Positions 23,365 through 36,081 are shown, counted from the stretch's first letter. The stretch is DNA of 64,000 nt from Gordius sp. MW1 (GCA_964036665.1 OZ038532.1:18193037-18257036); one strand, 5' to 3'. Made by a program: numbers and translations. Notes: generated by a model from the sequence alone, not told the origin.

Positions 23365-26300
23365 CTGCATTTTATGCGAAAAAAAATAGTGTGAGTTTTG
23401 ATAAGTGCAATTAGTTGACACTAATTCAGTATTATAATTTTATCATTTATGATTAGATAGTTATTAGTAAATAAAAAGCATTCGATTTAATTTATCAATT
23501 ACAAAAATCTGATATTTTTTGATATGGGCCTGACTCGAATAAATTTATGTCGCCACACTTTACAGCATTCTTAAACTTAGTTCTATCATCAATGGGTAAT
23601 ATAGCATTGAATCATAAAAAAAATTGGATACAAAATCAATCTCTATAAAATTTTAATCCTTTGAAGGTGTAAATAATTATTATTTCGTTCAATTGCTACA
23701 ATTTCATTTCTTTATGTTGATTTATGTTGTATTACTAGTTACATTTGAACCAGACATTATCATTACATAATCTTAATCATCTCATCATTCATTATTCATG
23801 AACAAAAATTATAAATAATGCGAAACTATTGCAGATACCCAAGGTGCAAAGGTAGCCCTGAAGTATTCCAATGTTAAAATAAAAATTACCGGGAATGCTA
23901 GTTCCTAAAGCCACGAATGAAATAGCGGTCACTGAATCCTTAAGTCCAATGGTGCAGCCAAAAGCGGAAGCTAAATCGCCTATAATAGCCGTTAAAATGC
24001 CGATCCATACGATGGCGAATATAAAGCAACACCAGCCACCCCAGTAATCTTAATATTTATTATATTAAAATTTATTAATATTTCACAATAAAAAAGTAAT
24101 TATATTTATAGGTTTTTTAAAAATATTATATGGTGAATCAAACCTGTGGGTGGGACTGAAGCGAATAAAATCTTCCAGAAGATTGTCAAGAAATGGCAAC
24201 AATAATCGCCGAAAGTTGGTTTAGACGCAACCCCTTGCTCTTTATCATCGTCACTCACTAAACAACAATTTATTATAAGTTATAAGTTTGAAATAATTTA
24301 TATCATATTATCATTTCCTTTTTATAACTAAAGAAATAATTTATTGACAATAAAGTAAAGTTTGGTTGTGAAAATTCACTACGATATAAAATAAATATTT
24401 TTATTAAAGCAATTAAAATCACTCTGATACCAAGAAATTTTCATATAAATTTTGTTTTTAGAGCCAAAATTTTACATGGATTTATAGAGAAGGCTTCAAC
24501 AAATTGATCTTTCCAGCTTGATGTCCCGACTAAGAGGGCCATATTGGTTTTCTTAAGCAACTTGTCTATCGTTAGCTACATATAAATACAATATAGCATG
24601 TGCCATATTGTCAACTAAAATAACAATGCAACTATACATAATTTATTAAAATTAAATTTTAAAATTTGATTTTTATACAAATTTAACAAATTTAAGGGAC
24701 TCACTTTAAAATCTTTGCTTTCGGTAATGGTAATGACGCAAGATGTGATATCACCTAACAAAGGTGCGCCTTCCAAACCCGAGGTATCGAGTTTGGATAT
24801 AACAGAGGGGCGGGGAGATTTTAACCCGTTTTCCTCCCCATCTTCTGCGTTTTGAAATGATAAAATCACTATTTTTAATGAATCTTAATAGCTTTTGTGT
24901 GGATCGGAATTTTGTTTCTAACAACAATAATTCATTTTAGCAAGTAAAAGAGTTTTCTTTTTATTAAATTTAGTGTTTATATTGAATCGACTGATCTGAG
25001 ACGAGCTAAATTAATTAATCAAAATTTGTAATATCCTTTAATCTTCTCTATACATTTCCACTATTGTGAGCTAGGTTTGATTAATAAAATCTTAACATTT
25101 GCCTTAAATAAGTATAAATCCACAACCAAGATTTTAAGCTATTTTCATAACATTAATTACAGGCGCGTAGCCAAGGGGGCAGAAAGCGGGAATTTTCTAC
25201 CCCCTTGACCAAATTTGAAATTTTTTTTAAAGGTCCATGTCCTTTTATAAGGTATAAAATCGATAGTAAGTGCTCTGATTAATGAAGAGAAGAGATTTTT
25301 CCAAAGCTGGTTATATAGCGCCTTGAAGTTTCGCATATATTGTACGCGAAGTTTACTTTTGTTACATTATAAATAAAAGTGTCGAAAATTTTTTTGATTC
25401 CTCCCCCTTGAGAAAATCCTGGCTACGCGCCTGATTAATTAACTTATTTTTTTACTAATATTAATATTACAATAGTTAATGTTAAAAATGTGCATATTTT
25501 ACACTCTGTTTAAAGAGCTATTTTACCTGAACTATTGAACCAAATAGGCTGGCCGATGTGAAGTGTGAAAGTTTCATCTTTTTCATACTCTTCTGTATCG
25601 ATAATGCGAATGGAAATAAAGCCTCTAATTTTTTCGAAAATATAATAAATGTTTTAATTTAGTTATCGGTTATAGTAATAAAGGTTAACTTTATTAAGTA
25701 GACCCCATGCAAATATATAAGGGTAAAATAAAAGAGAGGCATATAAAAAAAATGAAATAAAAATTATATATACAAAATTTAATCATCTAAATTTCAGATA
25801 TTTCATACAACTCATACTTTTTTTGCCATACTGAGAACATTAGTAATTATTTACTTTTTTTAGTAGATCTATATTAATTCAAACAAACTTTATTATTTAA
25901 ACACTTGTCTTAATCGCTTAAAATTACGAAATTAAATTTTGAGCCACTAGAGCAAATAAGACAAATTATCTCCCATAAATCACCGGTCACTGCACATTTA
26001 CAAGGACATGAGATAGTGTAAGTAAATACAAACGAAGATTATAGCTCATTATTAATATATAGAAATTTTAATGTTCCTGTTAAATAAAATCAATTTAATA
26101 GGAAGAGAGAGGGGAGGGTATAATCAAAATCGCTTAAATTTAACTTTCCTCTATAATAGGTGAACGCATTCTTACATAACTAAAACTTTTCAAGTACCCA
26201 ATTTAGTAGAGTTGTTGAATTGCTAGCTTGCTTCAACTCCAGGCGCGAGCACGCACACTGAGTTGCTTAATATGCGCGTTAGCACAATGAGTGCTCGGTG

Positions 26301-29300
26301 TTCAGGGCACTAGGCAGAACAGTGGCTTATAAAAATGCTCGAGGGCCGAGCAGAAACTCGAGCAGATGGTAGCTGGAGTTCAAGCAAGTTAGCCATTTAA
26401 CAACTCTACAATTACGATGAGAGGATGAAGGCTAATGATTAAACGGCTAAATGAATTTTGAAATATTTTTACCTTAATTGTATTTTTTTAATTCAAAATA
26501 AAATTTTAGGGGAAGGCTACAATCTCTGGAAACGCTTCTGAATTTAAATGTGATTCAAGCTAATGTAACACATACTCCATGATGCCGCCTTATTTTAATA
26601 ATAAATTTTCTTAATTAATTAATAAATATTTTATAATTACTCTGTTTGCTCGTTTTCGAAGACTAGAAAGCCACGGGCACTTTCGTAATCTTTGTTAATC
26701 AGGGCATCGTTGGATATATTGTCTTCATCTATTGTTATGCATATATATCATGAAAAATTAATAAATTTTATTGTCAATAAATCGAGTGTTTTTTATTATT
26801 TTATAAACAAATAATTCCTAAATATTAAACTAAGCTTTCTCTTCCTAAAACTAACATAAATCATAACAAGAAGAATGGTCCCCATTGATAGACTTCTGAT
26901 AATAAAAGGATTAATAATGGTTGTATAATGTCAAATAAATGTAATAAAAAATTATTAAAAAATCTTGAAATAACATAAGCCATTCTAAGAGATAATTAAT
27001 TCATTTACTAGTAATGTGATGTCTATTCAAGGTTTTTTAATTTGTTGCAGAAAGCTAACCCATAAAAAATTAATTATTAGATGGCCGTCTGATGTAGTTA
27101 AAGATTCCGACATAATTAAAATTTTTAAAAACAAATGGTACATTTACCGTCGTTGTCCTCAAAAAATTTATGGCATTATGTGCAAATGTAAATAGTGTTA
27201 ATATCAGGCAGGACCACTTTGATGAAAATTTATGTGAAAAGTCTTTTATCAAAAACGCGATTTACCATATGTTTATCGACCAATTAAAATCAAAAGATGA
27301 CGATAAACAACTAAAAATATAATAATAAAATTATTAAAAACCTTTATAATATTAAGAGTATTTTTAACGTTTGGTCTAGGTCTATATGAGTTACGAGATT
27401 TTCAAAAGTCCATACAAAGAAAGTTATCTGTCTTAATATTGGATCTGAAATCAATGATCATAGGCCAAATAGGTTTTAAATGAATTCTTAAATATTGGAT
27501 TCTACAGGTTTTATAGATAGTTAAACTTCCGGATAAAATAGACCCATTACATCGCTCGTGTTGTATAATTAAATTTACCGGAGAAGGGTAAAGTTGTTAT
27601 AAAATCTTTAACAAATTTTAACTGGAGGGACGTCGTGATTTATATAGAATAGAAATTAAAGATATTAACTATTTAAGGTTAATTATACGCTATTTTTCAG
27701 AATGAAAATTTTGATACATAAAGGGTAGCATAAATTTGAAAAACATCTGGCAAACAAATATGAAATTAGTTAAACCTTAATTTTAAATTTAAATAAAAAA
27801 AATTACGAGTGGGATTTGAGGACAAGCTCGGAACGGAAAATCTATCGACACTGCGTTGGTGACTTGCGAATTTGGAGAAAAACTTTTCGCGTTCGGATTC
27901 TACATCTTGCCCGTGGGCCGTACCATCTTCCGTATGATAAGGCAAATACACTTTGCCCCTAGCACCTGTTTTACGGATGACCTGAACATTGAGGACACCA
28001 CAATCTTCGTTGACACAATAAGTCGATTGGGCTAGTTGAAAAGTGCCTCCGTGATCGTCGTCAAATATCATTACTGTAGCTGTCCTAGGATTATCCAACC
28101 TCAAATTTGGATGCTCAAAAGTCGGGGAACCTAAGAATTTATAATTCAATTTGATGTTAGCCACAAGATATGAAGGGAAATAAGAGCAAACTTAGGCAAA
28201 ATCATTTATAGTTTCCAAGGCAATTAGCATTAATTCGGTTTAATTTAATTCCTATCAATATGGGTGTAGCCAAGATTTAAATTTGGAGAAGGAGGGTGAG
28301 GGGGAGGGCGTCATTTGTAATGATTTAGAAAGGGCAAAATGATAATTCTACCAAAATCTATAACATAGTTAAATATATAGCATTTTTTGGGTTTAGGCTG
28401 GATCCTGATGGCCACGCCCATGCCTATCAATTAAATTCTTGATTAAAGTTGTGACACAAAGAATCTATTTACAAATTTTAAGAGCTTTTGCTAACTTGTT
28501 TAAAACACTAATGAGTTTATTATATGACATCTCTGTAGCCAAGTATGCCATTATGAAATGGACACATTTCAGTAGGGGATAAAGGATAATTTTCCTAATT
28601 TAACCCTGCCTAAGTTTAAATTAAAATAAAGTAAAATGACTGGAAATAGGGGTAAGAATAAGAAAAAATTAAATTAATTAAGTATTTTAAGAGCTTGACA
28701 TAAGAACCTGCAGAGATTGTGATATGGGAAGCAGGTCCCGAATCGCCGTCATGAGGATCAGAGAGGGCTGAATGTCTTTTCTCAGCAGCAAATCGCAAAT
28801 TTGTTAGGTCTACGTAAAAGTATTCATCGTCTTCAAACACGTCGTCATCAATGATTCCGATCAAAAATGATGCTTCTTTTGAACCTTTTTGCATATAAAT
28901 AAAATTAAAAACGAATGAATTAAACATTTGTTATAAAAGATTTAGAAAATAATCACTCGAATTTATAATTTACCACATAACTTATACATATTAATTCGTA
29001 AGACCCGAGGTGTTGTTTTTTAATTTTGATAAATGAGTTATCGAATATATAAGCCTTTGTAATTGAATGTAATTAAGGTAATGCAAGTGTTGCATACAAT
29101 GAGTGCAAACACATAGTAAATAGTCAGGATTCGAATGAATATCCACATAACTTACACAATTTGAATAATTGAATTTACTTTATCAATAATGCTTTTTACC
29201 TTTTTCAAAGGTTAGGGTTCCGTGGGCAGGAACGTAGTCGGCATCAGCAGTAGCTGTACCATCTTTAGTTAAATAGTCTACTTTAACGATTTTATCCAAA

Positions 29301-31057
29301 TCCCCACCCTCTCGGACAACTTTCAAAGTGCAATGGCCTGCGTTTTCCATGACGGTATAATGACCAGGATCAAAATATACCCGCGTAACTGTGTTCCCCC
29401 CATTTCCTTTACCTTCCAAAGCTTCCACCGTTTTTTTCATCGGTTTCATCAGAGCCGAACCTAGAGATTTATTGCGACACTGGGGGTCGGTGAATAATTT
29501 TGTGGCCATTTTTTTGTAGCGTTGCTTGTTAAGTGGCGTCGACTCTTTCGTCAGCAATTTTCTCGTGGCTTGAATGCGGTAGTACGCCCGACTTTTGGAG
29601 CCCTGATTAAGGACTTTGTAGGTGGCCGCAGCCTCCCAGGCTTTAATGTTTCCGTCTGGATTTTCGTGTCTGGCTTCGCTCAACGCTTGCATGTAGAGTT
29701 GACGGGTGCGTTCGAATTCGAGGTAATCATTCACCGCTTGAGTATCTTCCTGACCGGTCGGGCTAGTTATCTGAGTAACCGAACGCACCACTGACGGAGC
29801 TGTTTGAGACATCGAACTATGTCTACCGTTAGCGACGCCATTAATCATCCCTGACTCCGAAAAAATGGTTTGTAACGGAGCGAATTTGACTTGAGGCGCC
29901 GTTTTAGAGCTTGATGGGTGTGGATAGCGGTCACTTTGTGCGAAAACTGGGAGGGCCCTCGTTTTACCATCAACCATGATAGACACTTTGCGAGGCATGC
30001 CATAGTAAGCACCATCGTCAGTAGTTAGTGAACTTTCGGGCGGTTCGTAAGCGATTATGGAAGCGGAACGTTTGTATTGCGCCTCGTATCGTTTGGGAAT
30101 GAAGGACCAGCGTTGATACAGCTGTTTATCCACGATGTAAGCTGTCAATACAGTGAGGGGGAAAAATATGAAGGTGATAAGGCCTTCGGCAACACTAACC
30201 ACACCCGGACTTATGACGGCTAGGATTAGATAGAGCCATATGTAAGCAAATATGCTCCAACTGGCGGTGAGGAAAAAAACGCGGAGATAACGGATTTTGC
30301 GGATGCCGGGTGACGGGATAACTATGATGCAAAATCCAACGATGACGAACAAATTAAAAGCCGCACTCCCTACAATAGTTCCCGGTCCTAGTTCGCCCGC
30401 TTCAAAATTTTTACCAACCACCTCTATAATAGATAACAGAATCTCGGGGGCAGATGAACCTAGAGCCATCAAGGTTAAATTAGATACGGTCTCGTTCCAT
30501 ATGCGAACCGTAATTATGGTGACCTCCTCCTCCCCAAATTCTGGCACTTGCTGCAAAAGAGTATTTAGCTCCATTTCTTGACCCGCCACCGCATTCTTGA
30601 TATTGTCCTTCGAAGGGTACATCGAACGACGTCGCTTTACAGCTATATCTTTCTCCTTAGACGTTATAACTTCGATAGCGGCCATAAAACGATCCGCTAT
30701 GATGGACACACCGATAAACATGTAAATTAAGGCTAAGAAATAAACAGCGCCCCGCAATATTTTAGCACGTTTAATTCTTTGCTCCAAATACTTTCGACCA
30801 TTCACACGTGTGGACGAATCGTGATCAGTCCATAGGGGATGAGGTGTGCTAGAGAGCTCGAATAAATCGCGTTGCAGATCCGCTAAGTTCGGTTTCCACA
30901 TGGGAATTATCAAGCCATCTTTGCACGGGTTACCTCTCGGGTCACAGTTGTGATTAGTTACGTTGGTAAACGGGCTCGCTTTTTGTTGGGGCGGGAGAGG
31001 GGACACAACAATGCAGACAGCGATTAGTAATAAGCCCCGTGCGATCATAGTTGACAT
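22991..31057 (-). CDS. NCX: Na+/Ca2+ exchanger (Calx/NCX type), 10 coding exons
   Basis: The product extrudes Ca2+ across the plasma membrane in exchange for Na+. Joining ten exons (31057-29200, 28884-28708, 28130-27807, 26728-26641, 25624-25527, 24844-24705, 24575-24476, 24257-24144, 24048-23890, 23364-22991) gives 3432 nt in one frame, about 1143 residues. Seen in order: signal-like hydrophobic start (1-22); N-terminal membrane segments with alpha-1 (NLTLMALGSSAPE near 193-205, GSAAFN near 230); a basic XIP-like stretch (near 310-330); a long cytoplasmic loop with KSRAYYRIQATRK near 488-500; two Calx-beta Ca2+-binding domains (about 556-705 and 706-870); and C-terminal segments with alpha-2 (VALGTSIPD, GNVTGSNAVNVFLG). 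It ends in KGF. It is longer than the roughly 950-970 residues usual for Calx/NCX1, mostly from loop insertions. Introns carry two family MITEs and one hairpin element. Upstream non-coding exons were not identified. Confidence 0.95.
23890..24048 (-). CDS. NCX: Exchanger exon 9 (alpha-2, first part)
   Basis: 159 nt. It encodes a membrane segment, GDLASAFGCTIGLKDSVTA and FVALGTSIP of the alpha-2 repeat. Acceptor TTAAG, donor CCCG/GTAATT. Confidence 0.93.
24144..24257 (-). CDS. NCX: Exchanger exon 8
   Basis: 114 nt. It encodes an acidic linker, then CCHFLTIFWKILFASVPPT, the start of the first C-terminal membrane segment. Acceptor TTTAG, donor ACAG/GTTTGA. Confidence 0.9.
24476..24575 (-). CDS. 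NCX: Exchanger exon 7 (end of loop)
   Basis: 100 nt, phase 0 to phase 1. It encodes LTIDKLLKKTNMALLVGTSS and WKDQFVEAF, the conserved segment before the C-terminal membrane bundle. Acceptor ATGTAG, donor CAT/GTAAAA. Confidence 0.9.
24705..24844 (-). CDS. NCX: Exchanger exon 6 (late loop)
   Basis: 140 nt, phase 1 to phase 0. It encodes an acidic, Ser/Pro-containing linker and SKLDTSGLEGAPLLGD, ending ITESKDFK. A decayed inverted copy lies at 19855-20071. Acceptor ACGCAG, donor AAA/GTGAGT. Confidence 0.88.
25160..25433. mobile_element. MITE (CAGGCGCGTAGCC subfamily) in exchanger intron 5
   Basis: 274 bp. Ends CAGGCGCGTAGCCAAGGGGG and CCTGGCTACGCGCCTG, exact 8-bp duplication ATTAATTA (25152-25159, 25434-25441). 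It is very similar along its whole length to the copy at 59121-59402, which lies in the opposite orientation. Confidence 0.9.
25527..25624 (-). CDS. NCX: Exchanger exon 5 (Calx-beta 2)
   Basis: 98 nt. It encodes GFISIRIIDTEEYEKDETF, the NCX-typical IIDDEEYEKNETF segment. Acceptor ATTAG, donor TCAG/GTAAAA. Confidence 0.88.
26206..26409. mobile_element. Foldback/MITE with ~37-bp inverted ends, exchanger intron 4
   Basis: The left arm starts GTAGAGTTGTTGAATTGCTA and the right arm is its near-exact complement ending CAACTCTAC. The interior is GC-rich (GCGCGAGCACGC, CTCGAGCAG). The target duplication is unclear. Confidence 0.7.
26641..26728 (-). CDS. NCX: Exchanger exon 4 (Calx-beta 2)
   Basis: 88 nt entering in phase 1 and leaving in phase 2. 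It encodes KDYESARGFLVFENEQT, the GTLxFxxGE-like strand of Calx-beta 2. Acceptor AATAG, donor CAGA/GTAATT. Confidence 0.85.
27807..28130 (-). CDS. NCX: Exchanger exon 3 (end of Calx-beta 1, start of Calx-beta 2)
   Basis: 324 nt, phase 1 to phase 1. It contains TATVMIFDDDHGGTF and the opening strand of Calx-beta 2, then an unusual basic/Ser-rich insertion (EREKFFSKFASHQRSVDRF). Acceptor TTCTTAG, donor ACTC/GTAATT. Confidence 0.9.
28259..28422. mobile_element. MITE, GGCGTAGCCAGG family, exchanger intron 2
   Basis: 164 bp. Left end TATGGGTGTAGCCAAG, right end GGCCACGCCCATG, exact 8-bp duplication CCTATCAA (28251-28258, 28423-28430). Confidence 0.85.
28708..28884 (-). CDS. NCX: Exchanger exon 2 (Calx-beta 1, Ca2+ site)
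   Basis: 177 nt, phase 1 to phase 1. It contains GIIDDDVFEDDEYFYVDL, the acidic Calx-beta segment that binds Ca2+. Borders: acceptor AAAAAG, donor CAG/GTTCTT. Confidence 0.9.
29200..31057 (-). CDS. NCX: Exchanger exon 1 (first coding exon)
   Basis: ATG at 31057; 619 codons plus one base, donor AAAAG/GTAAAA. It encodes the signal-like start, all N-terminal membrane segments, alpha-1, the XIP-like region, most of the loop and the first half of Calx-beta 1. Vertebrate NCX genes also carry this part in one large exon. Residues 340-550 form an expanded Ser/Thr/Gln-rich loop. Confidence 0.95.
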
Positions 31058-31640
31058 TATAATTTAGTTGAGATGTTATAGCAGTAGTGAAAGGGGATAA
31101 ATGTCATTAGCCGGCGTGTGCGATAAATGTAACGGCTTCTCTTTTTATTTAACCGAAGATGCAAAGCTCAATCTCGGTTGTTTGAGAATATTTTGTAATA
31201 AACGCGATTGTAAAAAGAGACGGGGAGAAGCTATGCGTTTGATTTACTTTCATGGATGCGCGATATAATTGCGAGGTATTTTATCTCCCTCAGCTCACTC
31301 CCTCGTCACGCTGAAGGTAATTTCATAATAAAGTAGCGTTTGTAAATGACTAGAGGCCGTTCGCCGCTATGCCACGCCCTCGATTATTTAATTGCGTTTG
31401 TAGCCTTGATCGAACTCGAATAAATGAGATCGGGTAGCAGGCACAGCGAGTGATCTGTATCGATGACCTTTTCCGCGTTTCAAAATGAGATTTACATTGC
31501 GTAATGACTCCTCGTATCTTACAATGCATGCAAAATAGTGAATGAATTCCCAAGGGATTATAATGCGAGAACAATGTCTTCTTGCCATATACTACTTATG
31601 TATGTATGCTGCAGTGTACCGTTAAGGCTATACTATCGAT
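31058..31640 (-). promoter_or_regulatory. Upstream region of the exchanger gene
   Basis: This flank of the first coding exon is less AT-rich than the spacer beyond it and contains several CG dinucleotides. It probably holds 5' UTR and promoter sequence, but no specific element is defined. Open frames near 31350-31590 show no domain. Confidence 0.3.
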
Positions 31641-34600
31641 AGATTTGAATAAGAGCAACCTAAAATAGCAAAATGTAAAGCAAATTAAGTTAAAGCCCTA
31701 AAACAAATTTCCGATTTCATAGTGTATTATACAAAAGAGCTTAAAAAATAAATATATAAGCTTAGGGTTATGGATTTTATCAAAACGCGTGTAAAATCAA
31801 TACTAAACGATAGCTTTTTGAAAAAGGGGGAAGGGACCATGGTGCCCACTCTAATTGAAAGCTTTGTAAGCCGTTATTTGATGACTAACACAACAACTAT
31901 TATATATTTTTTGGTATTAATTTAATTCCTAAGCGTCCCAAGGGCCTTGAGTTCGCCTCAACTATTGTTAGATAAAATTTTGTAAATCCTTCCGCACCAT
32001 TTATTGAAAGGAAGTTTTTAATGCATAAATATTTATTAAAATTGTTTGACTACATAAATTAAATTTATACTGTTGTGGAACTGTTATTTGGTCAAAATGG
32101 ATTTTATTAAATCTCCTCGCATTTAATTAATTTCGATTATCAGAAAATAGTTGCCTGGATTTCGTTTAAACAACAAATTATTATTGACATTATAAATATA
32201 AAATCGACTGTAAACTTAATTAGAAACCACCATAAACTCATTCATCTGGCTTCATCTGGAATAAATTATCCCAACACATTTTGTATCAAGAGCAATTAAT
32301 GCCAGGCAATTTTTGCAGTTAAGTGACACATTTTGAACTCGAGCGAGATCTTTTAAACATATTATTGAAATTTTGTCAATCTTTATAAGTTATGAAAGTA
32401 TCGAACGATTCAAGAATTTAAAATGCGTTGACATCACGTGAAGTTTTGACAATTTTGTAAATTCTACTTTTAGATCTAAATCATTGAATCAATAATGTAA
32501 TCAAAAAATCAATGAATTAAAATTTCCCCAAACCCCCTGTTATCAAAATCCCCCGGTTACCATTATAAATTTAATCTTGGACTGCTGTCGTTGGGGCTTG
32601 ACTATATTAAACAAAATAATATTCTCGCATCCTAGGATTAAATGTTGCCTATCTAATTTTAGAGCTTAAAAGCCTTTTTTTATATACTTTAATCCCATTG
32701 AAAGATTAGTTAGAATTAAAATTAGAAAAAGGTGAGCGTAACAAGCTGTTTGTTATAATCAAAGATAGGGCAAAATTTTGATTTCTTGGCCTATTTATAA
32801 ATCAAATTGTATAGATTTTGTTATTTATCGGTTACGATAAAGTTCGCATTCCCTCATGTTCCCACCGGTTATACCTTATTACTTTGATGGTACACAAAAA
32901 AAGCAAATTTCAGCGCAAAGAAGCCTTAGAGAGCGGAGACCCATATTAAACTTTATGAGTTTATTGTCACTCTCTTACGGTAATTTATGTGCTTTAGCAT
33001 ACAATTTTGGAAATGAATTCATAAAGGGGAACAATAGTGCTCATATTTGACATTTTATAATTGACTCAATTCGACAAATTCAATATTAAGTCATAACATT
33101 TAATTGTTGTAATTAGTGTTCAAAAATTTTGCTCAGCATCGCATCGGGCTCATTATGAACGCATCCTTAAGATTCCGTTCCGATCTGAAAAATTCATAGA
33201 ATTAATGTGAATATAGATGCTAGGAGCAAAATTAGTTAATAAATATGCGTTTACACTGGTTTTTTACCGTTTAACTATTGTGTAAATCGAAACTTTCATA
33301 TATTTAAATATAAATTATGTTTTAAATCACGAAAGGGTATCTTTAAATTGTAAGAAAAATACGTATAATTCTCAAAAACCATAAGACTGCTAGGTAAATA
33401 AATGTCCCCGTTTTCAAACCACTCTGAATTTTTAATTCCCACATTAGTGAAGAGTGATATTAAGATTAAATATGATTTTACAATATACATATACAATAAT
33501 CTTTCAAGCTAGTAACCAAATCACAGATTAAAATGTACAGAGATAGAAAGTTATAATAAGCTAAATTTGCGCGCCCAAAGCACTATTATGCCCGATAAAA
33601 GTTATACATTATTCATGAAATAAAATGCAGACTTTATTACTTATCGGCTTAAAATTCAGCTTTCGTCCATGCTTGGTTGAAGTTTGCAGGAATAAAATTA
33701 TAGCACAATTTATGAGGGGCGTCTTTAATTAAACAGTTAGTTGGGTCTTTAATTTATCTCAATATTTCCTTATGGCCTATTCTCGTATTAATAAAATATT
33801 GATTAATAATGCAAATTAAGTATAAGAATATCCTTTAAAAACTTATTAAAAAAATTTGTAGATATAATTTTGTCTTTTTATGATAAACCTAGTACACGGT
33901 ATAATTATATTAAAAATCATCTATATAGTCCTTGTAATCATATAAATCTTTAATTTTTTTAATTAAAATATCATATGAAAAATCGTACAAACTTACTAAG
34001 TTAAAATTTGTGAAATTTAGAATATAAAATTAAGGTAAAAAACCTGTGAGGAACAATTTTTTATGGATAAAAAGCAAACACGTAGTGTTTACTCTGAATT
34101 TAATTTGTTCCAGGGGTATATGATGAAAATTAAAGGGATAGAGGGGTAAGGATATAAATCGATAAAAATTACATTTTGCAGGAATTAGTGGGGTTGTGAC
34201 GAGGACATTTTTTTATTAAAGCCCTCCCCTCCCTTACTCTCTAATACGCATAACTAATGCACCACACCACATAAAGGAATGTTTTGCTGGACATAATGGT
34301 TTTCATTATAAGCCATAGGCAATCCAAATAAATCCTTGGACCAATGCCCGGATGTAAATTGGTAAAAGGAATGTTTATTTAGCCCACCTAAAAATCAATA
34401 AAAAGAATTACTTTTATAATTAAACGTGGCGCTAAGAGGAGGTTCAATTTTGTTTAACCCAAATACAATGTTTTGGCCGCCGGTAACCTTAAATCGAACT
34501 AAAATAAAGTTTGAGATTTTTCCATGAATTTTTGGCAGTTTGATTAATTTTGGCTCGTATTGGGCTTACAGTCGGTCGTATAATTTTACATTGGACCCTA

Positions 34601-34646
34601 GAGAATTATTGTATATATGGCAATTGCGATATAGATTTTTAAAGCC
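31641..34646. other. AT-rich spacer
   Basis: About 3 kb with no recognisable gene. The frames at 32856-33050 and 33296-33496 lack domains. Confidence 0.4.
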
Positions 34647-34654
34647 AGTACGCT

Positions 34655-34791
34655 CAGTGGCGTAGCCAGCAGGGGGCCCGAAAAAAATATCTAATGTTTA
34701 TATTTTTTTGTTGATGTTGAAATAATAATGTTACATAAATTTTTTGGAAATTTGCCCCCCCCCCCGGGAAAAAATCCTGGCTACGCGCCTG
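34655..34791. mobile_element. MITE (CAGTGGCGTAGCC subfamily)
   Basis: 137 bp. Ends CAGTGGCGTAGCCAGCAGGG and TCCTGGCTACGCGCCTG, exact 8-bp duplication AGTACGCT (34647-34654, 34792-34799). Confidence 0.88.
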
Positions 34792-34799
34792 AGTACGCT

Positions 34800-35917
34800 T
34801 CATATATGGCGGGATGCCCGCTTAATATTATATTAAATCTATCGATGTCTGTAACTTTTCTCTTTGGTGTTTCGACATATTATTTCATTACTTATAGTTC
34901 TCTATTATAATGATTGCAAAGAGAAAGTTTGCATAATATATTCGTTCAGATTAGAACCCTAAAGTTGGGGGGTGTGATGGTCGCACTTAGTTTTGATTAA
35001 AAAACTTTGGCCCAAAATAGCCTTTTTGCTAAAAATTCCTTTAACAGTATTTGCTAATAGCGAATACTTTGAAATACATGAAAATTTGAATAATTCATAT
35101 ATAAATAGCCTTAAAAATTTTCTTTTTGCTTAGAGCGATAAGATATCGATTAATTTTTTAATTTAAATCGCGGCAAACACTATCGCTTAAAAAGGGTAGG
35201 TTAAAGCAAAAACAGTATTTCAGGACCAAGGGGATATGTAGATGGCTATTCAATTACAATTTTTTAATTGAAGGGATTAAATGGTGAGGTATAAAGATAT
35301 CACAACACCATTTTAAGGTAACCTCATTAAATTCATTTAATTTCCCAATTTTACCTGCATACCAATGATTAGGCACTATTTGTCTTAGTGACTTATTGAT
35401 TTTAGTAATAAGTTGCAAAAATGCGAAAAATACAAAACAACGAGCCTTAGATTTTTTATTTACTCGATTAAAAATTTCTCTCGTAGAGCTTATAAATCTT
35501 TTAACTATTAAAATTTGTCCCGTTGATTGTTTACAATTGTAAACGATTTGTTCAAAACCCTAGACGGGGAGGGTCAGAGTGATATAAATACCTCGCTGTA
35601 ATTGATATCAAATGCTATGCAATTTATAATTTATTGAAAGGCTAAATTTTGAAATAATCATTATTTTGCCTACCTTATATTACTATTTCAAACTTTATAT
35701 AAGATTTAGGTACTGAAATCTTTAGCTTGATAATATATATAAAGCATTATAAGTAAATTTAAAAAATTTTACGATTAAAACTCGACTATTGTAGGTTTTT
35801 ATATCATAATAACATTATTTATTAATGTGTTCGGCAACATGATAACATCACCAGGAAATTAATTATTTTATTAAATTTTCATTTTACTTGATCAAATTTC
35901 CCACTCTCAAAATATCA
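34800..35917. other. AT-rich spacer
   Basis: No gene or repeat supported. Confidence 0.4.
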
Positions 35918-36081
35918 CATTGGGCGTAGCCAGGTTTTGGATTAGGAGGGGGGGGGGCAAACGTTTAAAAGTTCAATTAAGGGGGGGGGGGGACATAATG
36001 TTTTTTTTAATTTTTAAGGGTTTTTGCATCAAAATTTTTTTTTCGTCATTTAGGCGAGGGAGGGTCCTGGCTACGCCCATG
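35918..36081. mobile_element. MITE, GGCGTAGCCAGG family, no clear duplication
   Basis: Left end CATTGGGCGTAGCCAGG, right end TCCTGGCTACGCCCATG, poly-G core. The flanks (AAATATCA and GTTAGTTG) do not match, so one side may be rearranged. Confidence 0.75.

Noticed and set aside
29522..30581. Plus-strand frames inside exchanger exon 1
   Set aside because: Antisense shadows of a strongly conserved coding exon.
31350..31588. Two overlapping minus-strand frames upstream of the exchanger
   Set aside because: No domain, short and mutually overlapping; more likely promoter or 5' UTR sequence.
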